A stretch of 64,000 nt of DNA from Emydura subglobosa (lineage: Eukaryota > Chordata > Testudines > Chelidae): assembly GCA_007922225.1 (NCBI GenBank), contig ML679960.1, positions 5,526,198-5,590,197 of the forward strand, given 5' to 3'. This document shows, in pieces, positions 23,775 to 36,523 of this stretch. Under the pieces are notes generated by a model, which saw only the letters and a list, made by a program, of their open reading frames with translations, did not search any database and was not told where the DNA came from. A program made the translations under genes and the position numbers. How positions within the stretch are numbered: the stretch's first letter is position 1; every line of letters begins with the position of its first letter.

Positions 23775-24701
23775 TGTGATAGACAGGTTTATTACATTTA
23801 TGTACTTAGTTCCGTAGAATATAGAAAGAATAGTTAATGGGTTTTGTGCTTTAAGATAGAATAGTAAAGTATATAGCTTGGGAAAAGGGCTGAAAGGACC
23901 TGATAAGGGCTGTCTGGGCGCTAGCACAGCACAAATAGAGGGCAAACATAAAAACAAAATCTGACCAGAGCTGACCACACCCAAATAAATAACACTTGAA
24001 AGTGCCTGTAAGTCAGGATGCCTCAGCAGAAATGCTCACTGATCATGATACTGACCCAAAAGTGACACTGTTCACTGATTGGTTAAGCTGACCGTAAAAA
24101 TGACACTGTTCATTAATCGGTTACATACTGATAGCAAAAGTGACACAGTTCACTGATTGGTTACATACTGATTAAGCTGATCAGTTTGGAGATCAGCCTG
24201 AGGGTATTTAAACCCCCAAAAGTCAGTGGCACTTCGGACTGCAGCCCGCTGGAATCCTCGGTAGCTGGACTGAGCCCTTCTATGAACCAGCAGCGTCCAA
24301 GGGACGGCTAACACTTATCAGTCGACTCGGCCTAAGGAGAGGCTTAAGGAGAGAAGCGCTTTTGGTAACGTATGAAAGTAGCACTTGCTTTAAGATAACA
24401 AACGAACATCTGTCTGTTTATCTGTCTGTGAAAAGCAACTAGGATTTTACAAACAACCATCTGTTTGTAAATAACTGAGAGTTTACAAGCAAATATCTGT
24501 CTGTAAACATAAAATGACCAATAATAGAATTGTGTATTATGAGAAATGATTGCATGCTTAGAAAAATATTGGGCCTTTGTATCTTTCTTTGGTTTCATGT
24601 TTGTATTGTTTACATTTATGCTCTTTACTTAATATTGATGACTAAATAAATGAGCCATATTTCTTCAGTTAAAGCCCTATTCGTATTCTTGTTCAGTCAC
24701 A
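23775..24701 (+). mobile_element. LTR with triplicated U3 motifs
   Basis: LTR-like unit of about 927 bases from 'tgtgatagacagg' to 'ttcttgttcagtcaca' (TGTGA...TCACA). The U3 carries three diverged copies of a 24-base motif at 24062-24085, 24100-24123 and 24140-24163. Each includes 'tgacac(t/a)gttca' followed by 'attggtta' or a variant, an inverted CCAAT box. A TATA-like 'gggtatttaaac' follows at about 24202-24213 and an AATAAA at 24645-24650. The R/U5 region includes three 'atctgt(c/t)tgt' motifs. No target duplication or primer-binding site is obvious, so the boundaries are provisional. No retroviral genes follow. Confidence 0.6.
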
Positions 24702-26037
24702 CCCGCCCCTCGACTGAGGCAACTCCTCTGCTTCCAGAGACCCAGACTCATAAAGCTAAGGCCTTTCAGGCTGCTCTGAGTCCACAAGTTCTTCAAGGTT
24801 TTCTGCATTCAGACTGTGGAATAACAATTTTTCATTTACATACTTCTTGTAAAACATGTATTTACCCGGAACATCGAGTGTTTCTTTCTACCACAGCTCA
24901 AATTAAGCGTGTTTATTTAAATATATCGTTATGCAGATCAACTCTTCTTAATACCTTTCGCTCCACCTGTGTCATGGTATGCTTCTAATGGTTGTGCAAC
25001 AAGGAAATGATAACAAAAGAGAAAAAAGGGTGGAGATATCTTTTCATATCAGTTTATAATCAGCTCCAAAGAGCAGGTGTTTGGCAAGCATCCTTGATTT
25101 GTGCAGAGCATCACTGATTTTCACATTTTGCGGTATTCAAAGCAAAATATGCCATTATTTCACAATGTAAAAAAAAAGTCCTGTTTACAGGGAAGAGAAA
25201 GATGCTTTATTTTTTGTACTATGAACACTTAAGAGTCAACATAACCCAGTGTGAGTTTCCCATTGTCCATGTCCAATACAAGTATGTTCTGTAAGCAGTT
25301 CTATTTCTCTTAAGTAAAATGATTTGACATAGACTGCAGTAAACAACCTTGCTTTATGCTAAGTATATGGTGGTATTCCAAATCAGAGTTTGCATTATAA
25401 TTAAGAAGTGTCAAGATTTGCCATTTTGCCATTTATAGCCAGCTGGACCATGAAAAAGCTTTGATCAGCTGAATGAGTTCAAGGACACTGTAGCTTATCT
25501 CACACACATGCACCACTTTAAAAAAATATTCAGTGGGTTTAATTACAGAGAAGGATGTGTTTTAAGTTTGTTACAATTTATGATTCTATATTCATTTTCC
25601 ATGTATGAAATAAAGTAAACTATGTTACAGTACTGTTCAGTGTCTGGCTCTGATTTATTGGTACAGAAGCCTGGCACTACAGTCTTTAAAGCTATTTTAT
25701 CACCTTTAATCATCCTGTTCCTAACCTGTATATTGCAGGAAACTCAGAATAATGGTGGTATATTATTGACTGTCTTTACTATTAACAGCGGACAGGTGGT
25801 AACAGTCCCAGGCTCTAGGTTAACAGTGAGCACAGGGAACCCAGCAAGTGTGTTCTTATTGAGAAGTGTCATCAAATTTAATAGGAATGGAACTCCGAGT
25901 TCTATAGAAGTTACTCTAAAAGTGTGTAGAATTTAATAGAAAAATATATACTATCAAATTTTTCAACCATCCCAAGGAATTTAATTCCTGCCATACATTT
26001 ACATAGCTGGTTAAGAATACTATAAAAAGTGATCCCC

Positions 26038-26040
<3 letters not shown>
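24702..26040. other. Unassigned noncoding sequence
   Basis: No gene supported. A 104-codon plus-strand frame at 25622-25936 has a hydrophobic stretch near residues 24-38 and no recognisable domain. I treat it as probably fortuitous. Confidence 0.45.
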
Positions 26041-26080
<40 letters not shown>

Positions 26081-26081
26081 T
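26041..26081. repeat. (TA)n(CA)n microsatellite
   Basis: About 15 'at' units followed by a short 'ac' run. Confidence 0.95.
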
Positions 26082-26119
26082 ATAGGATATTTTTCCACAA
26101 GGAAACAATTTAAGCAATT

Positions 26120-26380
26120 AGCAACAAGAGATTCCTAGAGGACTCTTCTTCTACTTGTGTGTTACTTCCACCCAGTCTCTGTCCTGATGCACCCTATTTA
26201 TACAGGCTCTGCCCAGATTTACCAGTTCATATGTGGAGAGTGCAGTTTTCCCACATGTTGGGTCAGCAGCTAGAACCCCTCGCTTTAGGCTTCTGTTCAG
26301 AAGAATTTCTGGGTGTCAATAAAGGAGAATATCCTCATTGATTCCCCGCTCCTCCTAATTCTTGTACTATAACCTGCAGG
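26120..26380 (+). repeat. Possible LTR fragment
   Basis: A TATA-like 'ctatttatacaggctctgcc' (about 26189-26208) is followed about 115 bases later by 'gtcaataaaggag', then 'cctaattcttgtactataac'. This spacing is LTR-like. There are no clear ends or duplications. Confidence 0.3.
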
Positions 26381-28889
26381 GAGAGATGCTACCATGGAAC
26401 ACAGGGGAAAATAACTAGTGTGGGTGATTGAGTGAGAGTGGGGGTGGATGGGTGATGGTAGGGAATTAGTGCCAGAGGGGCTTAGGGAAAGGTACTTAAC
26501 CGTGTCACTACAGGGAGTCACTGTGGTACACTCATACCTTTTAATTACTTGGTGTTTAATTTCCAGGTGTACCACAAGCTCAGAGGCAAGCAGTGCAGGT
26601 GTTCCAGCTGGTAGGCTATAGGTAATAGCACCAGATAGGTGTCCAGTGAGCACTTGTGAATGGCTAGAAAAAATGTTAACTCAGGGTAGTATAAACTAAA
26701 AGGTACAAAAACCTTATGTACCATGGTTATACCCTTTTAAATGGAGGATACACACAGTTAATCTTAGCTCATCACTTAAGAGAGTCCATTACATGGGTAC
26801 AGAGATAACCTTGCCCTATGGGGTTAACTGGGGTGCCTCTTCTATTGGACTGATTGAAGATTGGCCTCAATAGCCTCCATTGTCAGTGGTCTTGTTGGGG
26901 ATCCCTCTCTTTTGACCTGCTGTTGTCCAGCTATAGCAGTTGCCACTCTTGTAGTTCACTCCCTCTAATCTTTCTTCCATAACCAGCTCCCAGTCTGCCT
27001 ACTTCACTGCTCACACACGCTAGTCCTCTGTCTTCCTGTCGCTAGTCCTCTCTACCTCCAGAATGTCACGTCCTTGCCTTGGTCACTCCAGTTAACACAG
27101 TGCTTCTCTATTGGCTGGTTCCCTGCTCTTCCCATGATTCCCTGTGGTTCAAATCTTTCCCTCTAGTTCATTCTGTGAAGGCGTTCAAGGGAATCCATTA
27201 ATAATCCAACAGCTTCATTATAGCATTGCTCCATATAGGTGAGGATAGTGAGTGATTAATGAGCAGATTAAGAAATACAATGGTGTTTAGATACTAAAGA
27301 TTATAGGTACCTTAAAAAGACTATGGACAGTGAGTAACTGGAAGTGAGGAAAGAGGTGACTGAATGAGTGAGTAGGATGGGTAGAGTGGGTACATGGATT
27401 TTAGCAGAGGCAGGTAATGTCATAAACAGAAAATATAATAGCAATATTGTTCCTATTCAATTTTATTTTAAAAGTAAGTTCTCTCTATTCAAAGGGAGGC
27501 TCAGCCTCCAGATGGGGAAAATGATTCCTCTTGCAGCCTAGGAAAACAAGTCACCTTTGAAGACTCAGTGTTACCATGACACCTACAAGAAATTAGCTAA
27601 GCAACAATGCTTGACTGAACAGCTGTAAGGGAGTGGTCAGTAACTGTATTATGTATATTAAAATGAATATAAAGGGCTATATATGTAATATCTTGATTAC
27701 ATTTTTCTTCCAAGGCATTTGACCTGTTAGATTGGGGGAAAAAAATCAGATCACTAAACAGAGTTTAGAACATTGTGGACTCGATCGTAATCCAAATTAT
27801 ACTAAATAATGAGAGCTCTGAGTCAGAAAGAACTGAAGGAAAGTTGATGCTAATATCAGGAAAGCATGGTTGAAGGTTGGGGGGGGGGGTCTCATGGTCT
27901 CAAATGATGGGATTACTGCTCTTTATGGGAGTGGGACTGGGCATCCAGTGATCTTTAGTCCCCCCACTTTCTGATCATTCTCCTCCCAGCTATGGTGAAA
28001 GAACTAGCCATATCAGCCTCTCTCAAACCTTTATGACATCAGTTTCTGGTGTCACTTGACACATAATAGATATCATATATACCATGACAAATTCTTTAAA
28101 GTGCAAGGAAAGTGGTATAAGTATCCCACAAACAAGCAAGCAGATGTATATGCTGCACGTACCCATATTTTGGTGTTCAGCAACCAAATGCCCAAGTACC
28201 TGCAAAATCAATTGCCAAGTCTAGAAATAATCAGTGAAGGAAGAGACTGTATGCAGACCCCTCCCCGATGCCTTAGCTGCATCATGTTCCATGCTCCTGG
28301 AGTCCCTTTAAATGAGGACAAGTAGAGTAGAATCTTTATGATCAAAGGAACCAAAACACGGAGGAGCAAATTCCACCCTGTGCTCCCATTGTTGGCTACA
28401 GGTTTACTAAAACTTGGTTTCATGTGTTACACTATATACGCATAGTAAAGTCTGCAACTAAGGACAGAGTGACAGCTTGTAAACTCAGGATTTTATTGCT
28501 TTTACCACTGTTGCTTCCTTAATATTGCATGTGGGTTTTTATATTTCATTACTCTTTTATTAATAATAATGTAAGAGGCTTCAAGACAGAAAGAAAAAAA
28601 GAGAAAAGCCCAAAGAAATTGCTGTGATACTTAGTAATCCATATTGTGTGCATTAAAAATTGCACCTATTGGTGAAATACACTGGGAAACCAGTCAATAC
28701 TCGAAAAAGGTATATTTCAATTGGTATATAATATGATACCTACCTAGGGACAATGTATAGCTGTACTATATTTATTGATTATATATACTTTAAAACTTTA
28801 AGTGACTTGGAACCATCAAGTTATGCACATAGTTGCAGGTAGGCAAAAAATTTCAGTGAAATAGTAAATGAATAGAAACATGCAGCTGA
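26381..28889. other. Unassigned noncoding sequence
   Basis: No gene. There is a perfect 10-base inverted repeat (26522-26531 and 26567-26576) and a G run near 27879-27888. The interval 26380-27200 is somewhat GC-enriched and could be old LTR sequence, but I cannot assign it. Confidence 0.45.
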
Positions 28890-29205
28890 GGGCAAATTAA
28901 ACTATTTGAAAATTTGGGTCTCTCAGTGAATAGTTTTGCCTGATTAAAAAATTGAAAAAGTGTAAACAGTTTGTTTTGACACGTTCAGAATGAATTTTTT
29001 CTACATCTCATTTGGAAACAAAGCATTTATTTTCTAAATGTCATTTAAAATCAACGTTTCGTATAGAAAATGTCATTCCAAACATGTTTGAAACGTTTCA
29101 TTCAAACCGAATGGGAAGAGGTGGTGTCATTTTGGCAAGGAAAAAAAAAATCAGTTTAAGTTTGAAACAAACCAATTTTTTTCCCCAAGATTTTTCTTTG
29201 TCAGC
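28890..29205. repeat. AT-rich MITE-like repeat, copy 4
   Basis: Interior of the same AT-rich family: 'gtttgttttgacacgttcag', 'gaaaatgtcattccaaac', 'gtttgaaacgtttcattc', 'tcattttggcaagg'. The termini are eroded. Confidence 0.45.
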
Positions 29206-31589
29206 AGATCTGAATAATCATATATTCACTCAGTTCCATATATAGTCTATGTAAATACATCTGTCTTACTACTGCTATCCTGTCCCTCCCTTTAATGTTA
29301 ATCTGAAATCTTCCCATTTCCTTTGGTTGACTCTGTCTGGACATTTGAAGCTTTGACATTTAATTTAACCACAACTCGATATGCTTGCTACTTATGCTAC
29401 CCTGCTTTATTACTTGGCTGAGTTACAAATGTGTATATTAATACTAGAAAATAATAAATTAAAACAGTTTTAATGTCAATGCCAGGTTTAAACTTTCACT
29501 CTTCAGACATTTTCTTGCAGGTTGCATTTTTTCACAGCAGGAAAAACATACGTCTAAGGTCTCTCTTCACTTTGCAATGACTAAATGGAGTTTGCTCTGA
29601 CTTTCAAGAACTTTTTTTTTTTTTTTAAGCAGAAAACAAATATTGGAATATATCAGAAACATTGGAATGCTTGGAAAAAAGCTGTGGTAATACAAGCTCG
29701 TTTGCAACCTTGGCTGTAATGAGCTTCCTTGAAAATGTATCCAAGTTTGAAAGATTCTATTATTTCTAGCAGAATTACTTATTAGATAGTGAGACTATTG
29801 TGCTGAAAGTGGTAAGTCTTTTCAAACTGGTAACATTTTTGAAGTTCACTCATTTCACTTATCGCTAACTAGAGCAGTGCCTGCTGTAATGTTACTTGTA
29901 TGTTCACAGATGTTATTTAATACATGCTTATTTTTAAGCATAACAAGAGACCTATTTAATTCAATATTAAAATTATGCACATGCCTAAGTATCTTCCTAA
30001 ATCAGGCCCAAAATACCATATACATCTTCAAAATGCAAGTTCTTTCTTTCCTACAGCTGTTACCTCCATTGACCTCTAAAAATCTCTTTATAAAAATTCT
30101 GTTTTCCCAGTCAAGCATGTCAGTCTTTGAAAAGAGAGAAGTCTGGGTGGAATATTAGCAACAATTTTAAAAGAAGAGAAAGAAAGTTCAATGTGAAAGA
30201 AAACATTTTTATAGGACTGCACAGTCCTATATGCAAGGAGAGCAGTACTGTTCAGTCATACTGGTGTTTATACAAACCTTATTAAATCTTTGGTTCACGT
30301 CTCTAGCATCTGCTAGTCATGGTGCAATTGATCGATCTGCTTATTCAAAGAAATTTTATAAAACTATATTTAAGTTAAAGGTAAAGAATATTTTGTTTCA
30401 CTTCTATTTATGGCAAGACGAACATATGGGGAAACAAACCTCTCTTTCTTATAATAGACTCCTGGATAATGGTTGATCCATGATTTATTGAGACAAGTTA
30501 TAAGCATTTAATGTATTTTTATTTTAATATTTCATGAAAAAGAGTGGCCGTTGTTCATTCTCTCATTTATTATATTCTGGTGAAAGCCACTGGGAAATTG
30601 TCAATTCATAACCATTCCAAATTATGACATTGTTTAATTTTCTGCTAGGAAGAGTAGGAAAAAAGGCTTCTGCTTGCTCCAATAGTAATCACAGTATAAA
30701 TTCAATAGGGAATTTGTCTGCTGATCCTGCAAGCATACTCCGAACTCATCAGCCAATGAAAGGGAGGTAATAAAAATGCATTTCATTAGTTCAACACCCC
30801 TGCAGCACAAAACAAGTAAACATTTTCCGTCTTTCAGACAGCAGCATCTAATAGATCCTTAAAATACACATGTGTAACACTCTTGAATCCTTAAAGTTGC
30901 TAAGTACTTGGCAGCATGTTATTAGCTGTATACAGCCTGGAAGTGTTGCTCATCTGATTTCCTCCACCCCCACAACCAGTTCAAACAACCTAAACAAGTG
31001 ATGCAAGTATTTTTTCCTATTGGCCTTTTGTGGCATCAATGCAGCAAGGAGATATGCATGGGAGTTATGAAAGGGTAATGGAAAAAAATGATACAGTAAT
31101 AAGTCATGTTTTTTGTATTTCTTTTTACATGATTTATTGTTATGGATATGACTAAATGTTTATATTTTAGAAGCATATATTTTATTTCCTCTCTAAGCAG
31201 TTTATTTCTTCAGCACCTGCAACCCCATCTCTTTGTCAATTCTTGCTAACAGATCAATATGTATTGCTTTTCTGTGCTTTAAAACTTGTGCAGTTACTGC
31301 AATGGATACAACAAAACCTGCCAATGAAATGATGCCCCATATCTATGAACCTAGCTTCTGATACAGGGTAAAAATAATAGGACACTAGATAATTTTAGAT
31401 TTCTGCCCTTGCTATTTTGCTGTAAATTCTGATACCATCACCATGAAAGATCTATACAGACAAAAAACATCTGTATTTTTTCTTTCCTCTTGCAAGGTAC
31501 ATTAAAGATAGCTTAATACATTTTTCAGGCATTCAAGGTGGAGACCCAAGATAAGTTTTGAGAATATGTTCTCCACAAACATCTGTTCA
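29206..31589. other. Unassigned noncoding sequence, repeat-poor
   Basis: I see no gene and no recognised repeat over about 2.4 kb, one of the longest repeat-poor stretches here. Short frames at 29877-30158 and 30231-30476 have no domain. Confidence 0.45.
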
Positions 31590-32225
31590 AAATTGTTTGA
31601 TTGTACAACAACGTGATGTTGTTGTGCAAAAGGCTAATAATACATACAACACTCCTGTTATCATTCTGGGGTGTAAGATATGGGAGATAATTGTCTACTC
31701 AGCACTGTTGAGGCCTCAACTGGAGTATTGTATCCAGTTCTGGGCACCATATTTTAGGAAAGATGTAGACACATTTAAGAGAGTACAGAAGAAAACAACA
31801 AGAAGGATAAAATAGTTAGAAAACCTGATATATAAGGAATGGTTACAAAAATCGGGCATGGTTAGTCTTCAAAGGAGAAGACCGAGTGAGGACCCAATAA
31901 CCATTTTCAAATATCCTGAAGGCTTTTATAAAGAGGACAGTAATCAATTGTTTTCCATGTCCATTAAAGATAACCCCATTACTACTTGTGCTATCTGCAG
32001 CAAGAGAGATTTAGATAAGATATTAAGAAAAAGCTTACTAACTATAAGAATAATTAAACAGTGGGCTAGGCTTCCAAGAGAAGTTGAGGAATCCTCATTA
32101 GTTTTTAAGAACAGCTAGACAAACACCTGTCAGAGATGATCTAGGTTTACTTGATCCTGCCTCAGCACAGGGGGCTGGACTTGATGACTTCTTGAGGTCC
32201 CATCCAGTCCTATGATTATATAAAC
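31590..32225 (+). pseudogene. CR1 LINE ORF2 C-terminal remnant
   Basis: One of two plus-strand CR1 copies. The C-terminal ORF2 text is clear: 'YSALLRPQLEYCIQFWAPYF' followed by 'RKDVDTFKRVQKK', then a stop at about 31813. A second frame (31858-32118) has 'ARLPREVEESSLVFKNS'. The 3' UTR follows: 'gctggacttgatgacttctt' and 'ccagtcctatgatta'. It is 5'-truncated and broken by stops. No function is expected. Confidence 0.85.
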
Positions 32226-33014
32226 AAATAATGTTATCTGAGCTATAGATTTGTTTGGCATGGTTACAAATAATACTCAGGCATTATTAAGATGGATGCT
32301 GGCAGCTTAACACAATAGAATTTGTTATGTTTCCTTTTTTCTTTAATTTTATTTCTACTTAAATTCTTGTAAAGTGGAAGCCAAGACAAATTAATAATTA
32401 CTTGTAAAGTCAAAGCTCTAGAAAATGGATTTTAAATGACAAAGCCAAAAAGCAGTTGAAGAGTACCATTTGCTGCTTCAGTGCTGAGAATTTTCAAGAT
32501 CAAATGTAACCAATAAAATATCATGAAAAATCTAGGAAACTTAGGAAAATGACAACATATTCGCTGTAGTCCAAAAATGCCAGTTTATTGGGCATTCATT
32601 AATTTGGTGCAAGATCCTCTGCAGTGTCTGATCCCTTGAGCTATTTCAGTGATGGAAGTATGGGCAGATCGACAGATAGCACAAATGAGCTTAGCTGGCT
32701 CTATACCTCCTCTCTCACAACCTTTTTGACACGGGAAATATTTTGGAGGCATTGCTGGAACATGTTGCAAATCCCTGAGCATCAAATCACATTTTTCAGG
32801 GCTGATAACAGCCAACAGAAGATGAAGAGCCTGAAGGCTGCTCTAATCTTTCACCAGATACCAAACCAATCCCCTGCAGTCTTAGGAACTGGGAAGCACA
32901 GAGGTGGTGTGAAGCCACCTTTGCTTCCTGCCTCCTCCTCAGGTCCTTCAGTAAGTACATACTTTCTGGACCCTAAGATCAAGTCATCATACGTATGAAT
33001 CCACTGAATTCTCC
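32226..33014. other. Unassigned noncoding sequence
   Basis: A 124-codon plus-strand frame (32624-32998) has no recognisable domain. The minus-strand frame at 32585-32815 has several Cys (CxxxC, CAICRS), but I cannot match it to a family. Confidence 0.4.
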
Positions 33015-35244
33015 GGGCTTGTCTAAATGAACAGTTGGGGTGTAAATCTACCCTGCACTAACCGTGAATGTAGTTACTCATAACTTACACTAAAAGTTCA
33101 TAGACTCAGACATTAAGGCCAAAACAGACCATCCAACAATCTGACCTCCTGAACAATTGTAGGCCACAGAACCTTACCCACCCACTCCTGCGGTAGGCTC
33201 ATGACCTCTGGCCGTGTTACTGAAGTCCTCAAATCTTGAATTAAATACTTCGAGTTACAGAGAATCCACCATTTACTCTAGTTAAAATCAGCAAATGATC
33301 CATGCCCCAAGCAGTAGAGAAAGGCAAAAACCTTCAGCATCTCTGCCAATCTGACCTGGGAAAAAATTCTGTCCTGATCCCAGATATGGCAATCAGCTAG
33401 ACCTGAGCATGTTGACAAGACCAACCAGCCAGACACCAGGGAAAGAATTCTCTATTGTAACTCCACTTCTAGTATCCCATTTCTGGCCATTGGAGATATT
33501 TATTAAAAGCAGTCATGGATGGGCCATATGCCATTGTGGGCAACCTCATTATACCAATCCCTCCATAAATTTATCAATCTAAACCCTGAAACAAGTTAGT
33601 TTTTCTTCCCCCACTACTCCCCTGGAAGTCTGTTCCTGAACTTCAGTCCTCTGTTGGCTAGAAACCTTTATTTAATTTCAAGACAAATCTATCCACGTGT
33701 TCCTGTGTCATCATTGGCCTTTACTTAAATAACTCCTTTCCCTCCCTGGTTTTTATCCGGCTGATGTATTTATAGACAGCAACCATATCTCCCCTCAGCC
33801 TTTGTTTTGTAGGCTAAATAAGCCATTCTCCTAACATCTCTTCTCATAAGGCAGTTTCTCTATTCCTCTCATCATCCTAAGAGCCCTTCTCCGCACTTGC
33901 TCCAGTATGAATTTATCTTTCTTAAACATGGAAGTCTACAGTGTTAAAGATGAGGTCTCACCAGTGCCTTTTACAATGGTAATAAATACTTCCCTATCCT
34001 GGAAATACCTAATCTAATGCATCCTAGAATTTCGTTAGCCTTTTTCATGGCTGCATCCTACTGGCAGCTCATGAAATGACTGACCAATATACCTTGCTCT
34101 TTCTCCTCCTCTGTCACTTCCAACTGGTAAGTCCCCATCTTAAGAAAAGCTCTGTTTGTTAGTCCCTAAGTGCATGACCTTGCACTTTGCACTATTCAAT
34201 TTCTTCCTATTTCTATTACTCCAGTTTTAAACGTTGTCCAAATAGTCTCATATGATAATCCAGTCCTCCTCCATATTGGCAAAAACCTCCCAAGTTGTCA
34301 TCTATGAATTTTATTAGCACACTCCCACTTTTTGTGCCTAGTATATTAATGAAAATGTTAAATACGATTTGTCCCAAAACCGATCCTTGAAGAACTCCAC
34401 TAGAAATGTCCCTCAACCTAACAGTTCACCTTTCAGTATGACTCATTGTATTCCCCCTTTTAACCAGTCCCTCACCCACCTTTTAATTCTTGTATTCATT
34501 CCCATCTTCTGCAATTTAACTAATAATTTTCCATGAGAAACTCTATCGAACGCTTTACTCAGAACAAGATGGATTAGATCTACTGTATTTCCTTTGTCTG
34601 GAGTTTTGGTTCTCTTTTCCAAGAAAGACCAGATTGGTCTGGCATGATCTACCTTTTGTAAAATCATGTTGTATTTTAACCCAATTACCATTTTCCTATA
34701 GGTCTTTAACTATGTCCGTAACCTCTATGTTCTTAACTTAACTTTCTCTTTCAAAATTTGTTCTAAGATTTTGCATATATTATGGATGAAACTATTGGTT
34801 CTGTTTCTCAGATCTTTTTTTTTTTCTTTTTGAAACACGGGTACTAATTTGCAATTCTCCAGTCATAGGATACAGCTCCCAAGTCTACATATTCATTTAA
34901 AATCCTTGCTATTAGGCTTGCAATTTCATATGCCAGTTGCTTTAATATTCTTGGATGGAGGTTATTCAGACCCTCCAGTTAGGTCCCATTAAGCAGTTTG
35001 GGTTTGACTTCTACTTCAGATGTGTAATTTCTACTTCAGTGTCCTTGGTCCTATTATCCACCCTGCCACTGCCCCCATGCTGCTTACCACCCTTATTAAA
35101 ACAGAGGTATTTATGTACTCACATCTAGAGAAATTTTAGTGAATGGTAGCAGGGTCCACATGGACAGTTATTGCACTGAAGACTAGTGCATTGTAGATTT
35201 ACACCTAACCTTGCCATGTATTAACTGTTTGTTTAGATAAGCCC
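33015..35244. mobile_element. MITE split by a CR1 insertion
   Basis: The two ends of one small DNA element lie at 33015-33097 and 35119-35244. The left end begins 'gggcttgtctaaatgaacag' and the right ends 'ctgtttgtttagataagccc'. These are reverse complements at 17 of 20 positions. Both halves share 'gtgtaaatctac'-type interior text ('tgtagatttacacc' on the right). No transposase is encoded. The interval between is a CR1. Confidence 0.7.
33098..35118 (-). pseudogene. CR1 LINE, about 2 kb, ORF2 remnant
   Basis: Minus-strand CR1 with its 3' end at 33098 ('tcatagactcagacattaag'). Reading 5' to 3' on the minus strand, the reverse transcriptase appears first as 'HLVLSKAFDRVSHGKLLVKL' (34443-34691) and then as 'GVLQGSVLGQIVFNIFIN' and 'IKFIDDN' (34216-34416), with stops and shifts between. 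The C-terminal half and 3' UTR are heavily decayed. It was inserted into a MITE, so it is younger than that element. Confidence 0.85.
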
Positions 35245-35334
35245 TTAGTGTCATGAATGCAAAGATTTCAGGATTAGGCTCTGAATTTCTGCATATGTCA
35301 CCAATGTTTTGAATTTAGAAATGATAAAGACTCA

Positions 35335-35444
35335 GGACCAGATTCTGATCTCAATTAAATTAGCTTAAATTGTGGAGTAACTTGACGGAAGTCACTGTAG
35401 TTACTCTGGAATTAGACCAGTGTAACTGAGATCAGAATTGTTCC
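35335..35444. repeat. Near-palindromic MITE-like repeat
   Basis: 'ggaccagattctgatctcaa' at the left matches, in reverse, 'tgagatcagaattgttcc' at the right. The middle is also roughly self-complementary ('ggagtaacttgac', 'gtcactgtagttactc'). I associate this palindrome with turtles and other sauropsids. Confidence 0.7.
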
Positions 35445-35922
35445 TAATGTTTATTTTTTTCCCTCCTTTCAGTTGATTTTGTGTGTAAGTAATTTTGAGA
35501 ATGTTGACACTCAAAATCTATGGGACCTTTTTTCCCACTGCCTTGTACCTTGTTTGTGACATAGCCACTTTGCTTAATGCACTACTGAAGGGTGAACAAA
35601 CACTATGGTGATGAGCATACTATAAAAGCCTACATGGTCATTTACACTTGTGCAAAAGGAGTGGTATATACGTATTATTATTTTGATTTAGGAGCTATCT
35701 ACACCTACTCACTTAAAACAAATGTAAGCCCCAAACAAAGTAGAAAGTGATGGAGAATCAGACCTTTGATATCATGAGTGGATTACAGCATATTGTGTAA
35801 ATACTGCATAAAAGGTGCAGTATGATTCTAACCATACTTTAATAACATTATATTTAATATTTTCTTCAATGTAGTCATTACTGTTTGATAAGGCAAGCTC
35901 TTTGGTTGATATTGAAACAGAC

Positions 35923-35948
35923 TTTTTTTTTGGGGGGGGGGGGGGGGG
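35923..35948 (+). repeat. T9-G17 homopolymer junction
   Basis: Nine T followed by seventeen G without interruption. Confidence 0.9.
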
Positions 35949-36264
35949 TGACTCAGTAAGCTTGAGACTATTACCACTTTAATAACCACATTCCATTCTC
36001 AGGAAAATGTTCTGCTTTCTCTGCAGTTACAGCAGAGAATTGGCACACTTTCTTTTGCTTTGTAACCATAAAGGCAATGTCAACTTGCACTATGATTGTC
36101 CTGAAAAAAGCAACTCTTATTTATTATCTTTGGAATGCTTAAAGTGTTATCCACTGCAAAGTATCATGCCGTGAGAGGCCACTGGAATCACAATATATTT
36201 AAGCCCCCTGTGATAACTACTAGTGGATAGTATAAATCAGTGGAGACCAGCTTTTAATGCTGGG

Positions 36265-36333
36265 GCAGATCTTGCTCCCATTGAGGTCAAGGAATGGCAA
36301 AACGCAGAGCTATTTCAATGGGAGCAGGATCAA
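36265..36333. repeat. Near-palindromic MITE-like repeat
   Basis: 'gatcttgctcccattgag' (36268-36285) pairs with 'tttcaatgggagcaggatc' (36313-36331), with one mismatch over most of the arm. Confidence 0.65.
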
Positions 36334-36523
36334 ACCCAAAATGTTCACCTGGCAAATCTTAAAGCAATACTATACATTTCACTTTCACTTGTAGTGGCTG
36401 CATGCTGGGCCAAAGTCCAACTCAGCACAACATTATTCAAAATTGTGGTGCAAATCATCCCAGGAAGTCTGCAGATACAGATTCAGTGGCAGTCATTTTG
36501 ATTCATAATGAAGTTTAGCCCTA

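Noticed and set aside
25622..25936. 104-codon frame as a possible small secreted protein
   Set aside because: The hydrophobic stretch is internal rather than N-terminal, no family fits, and composition matches the noncoding flanks.
23775..26040. A complete endogenous retrovirus downstream of the plus-strand LTR
   Set aside because: No primer-binding site, gag, pol or env text appears after 24701, and no second matching LTR was found.
32585..32998. Cys-containing frames as a possible zinc-finger gene
   Set aside because: The Cys spacing does not fit a standard finger and both strands are open equally.
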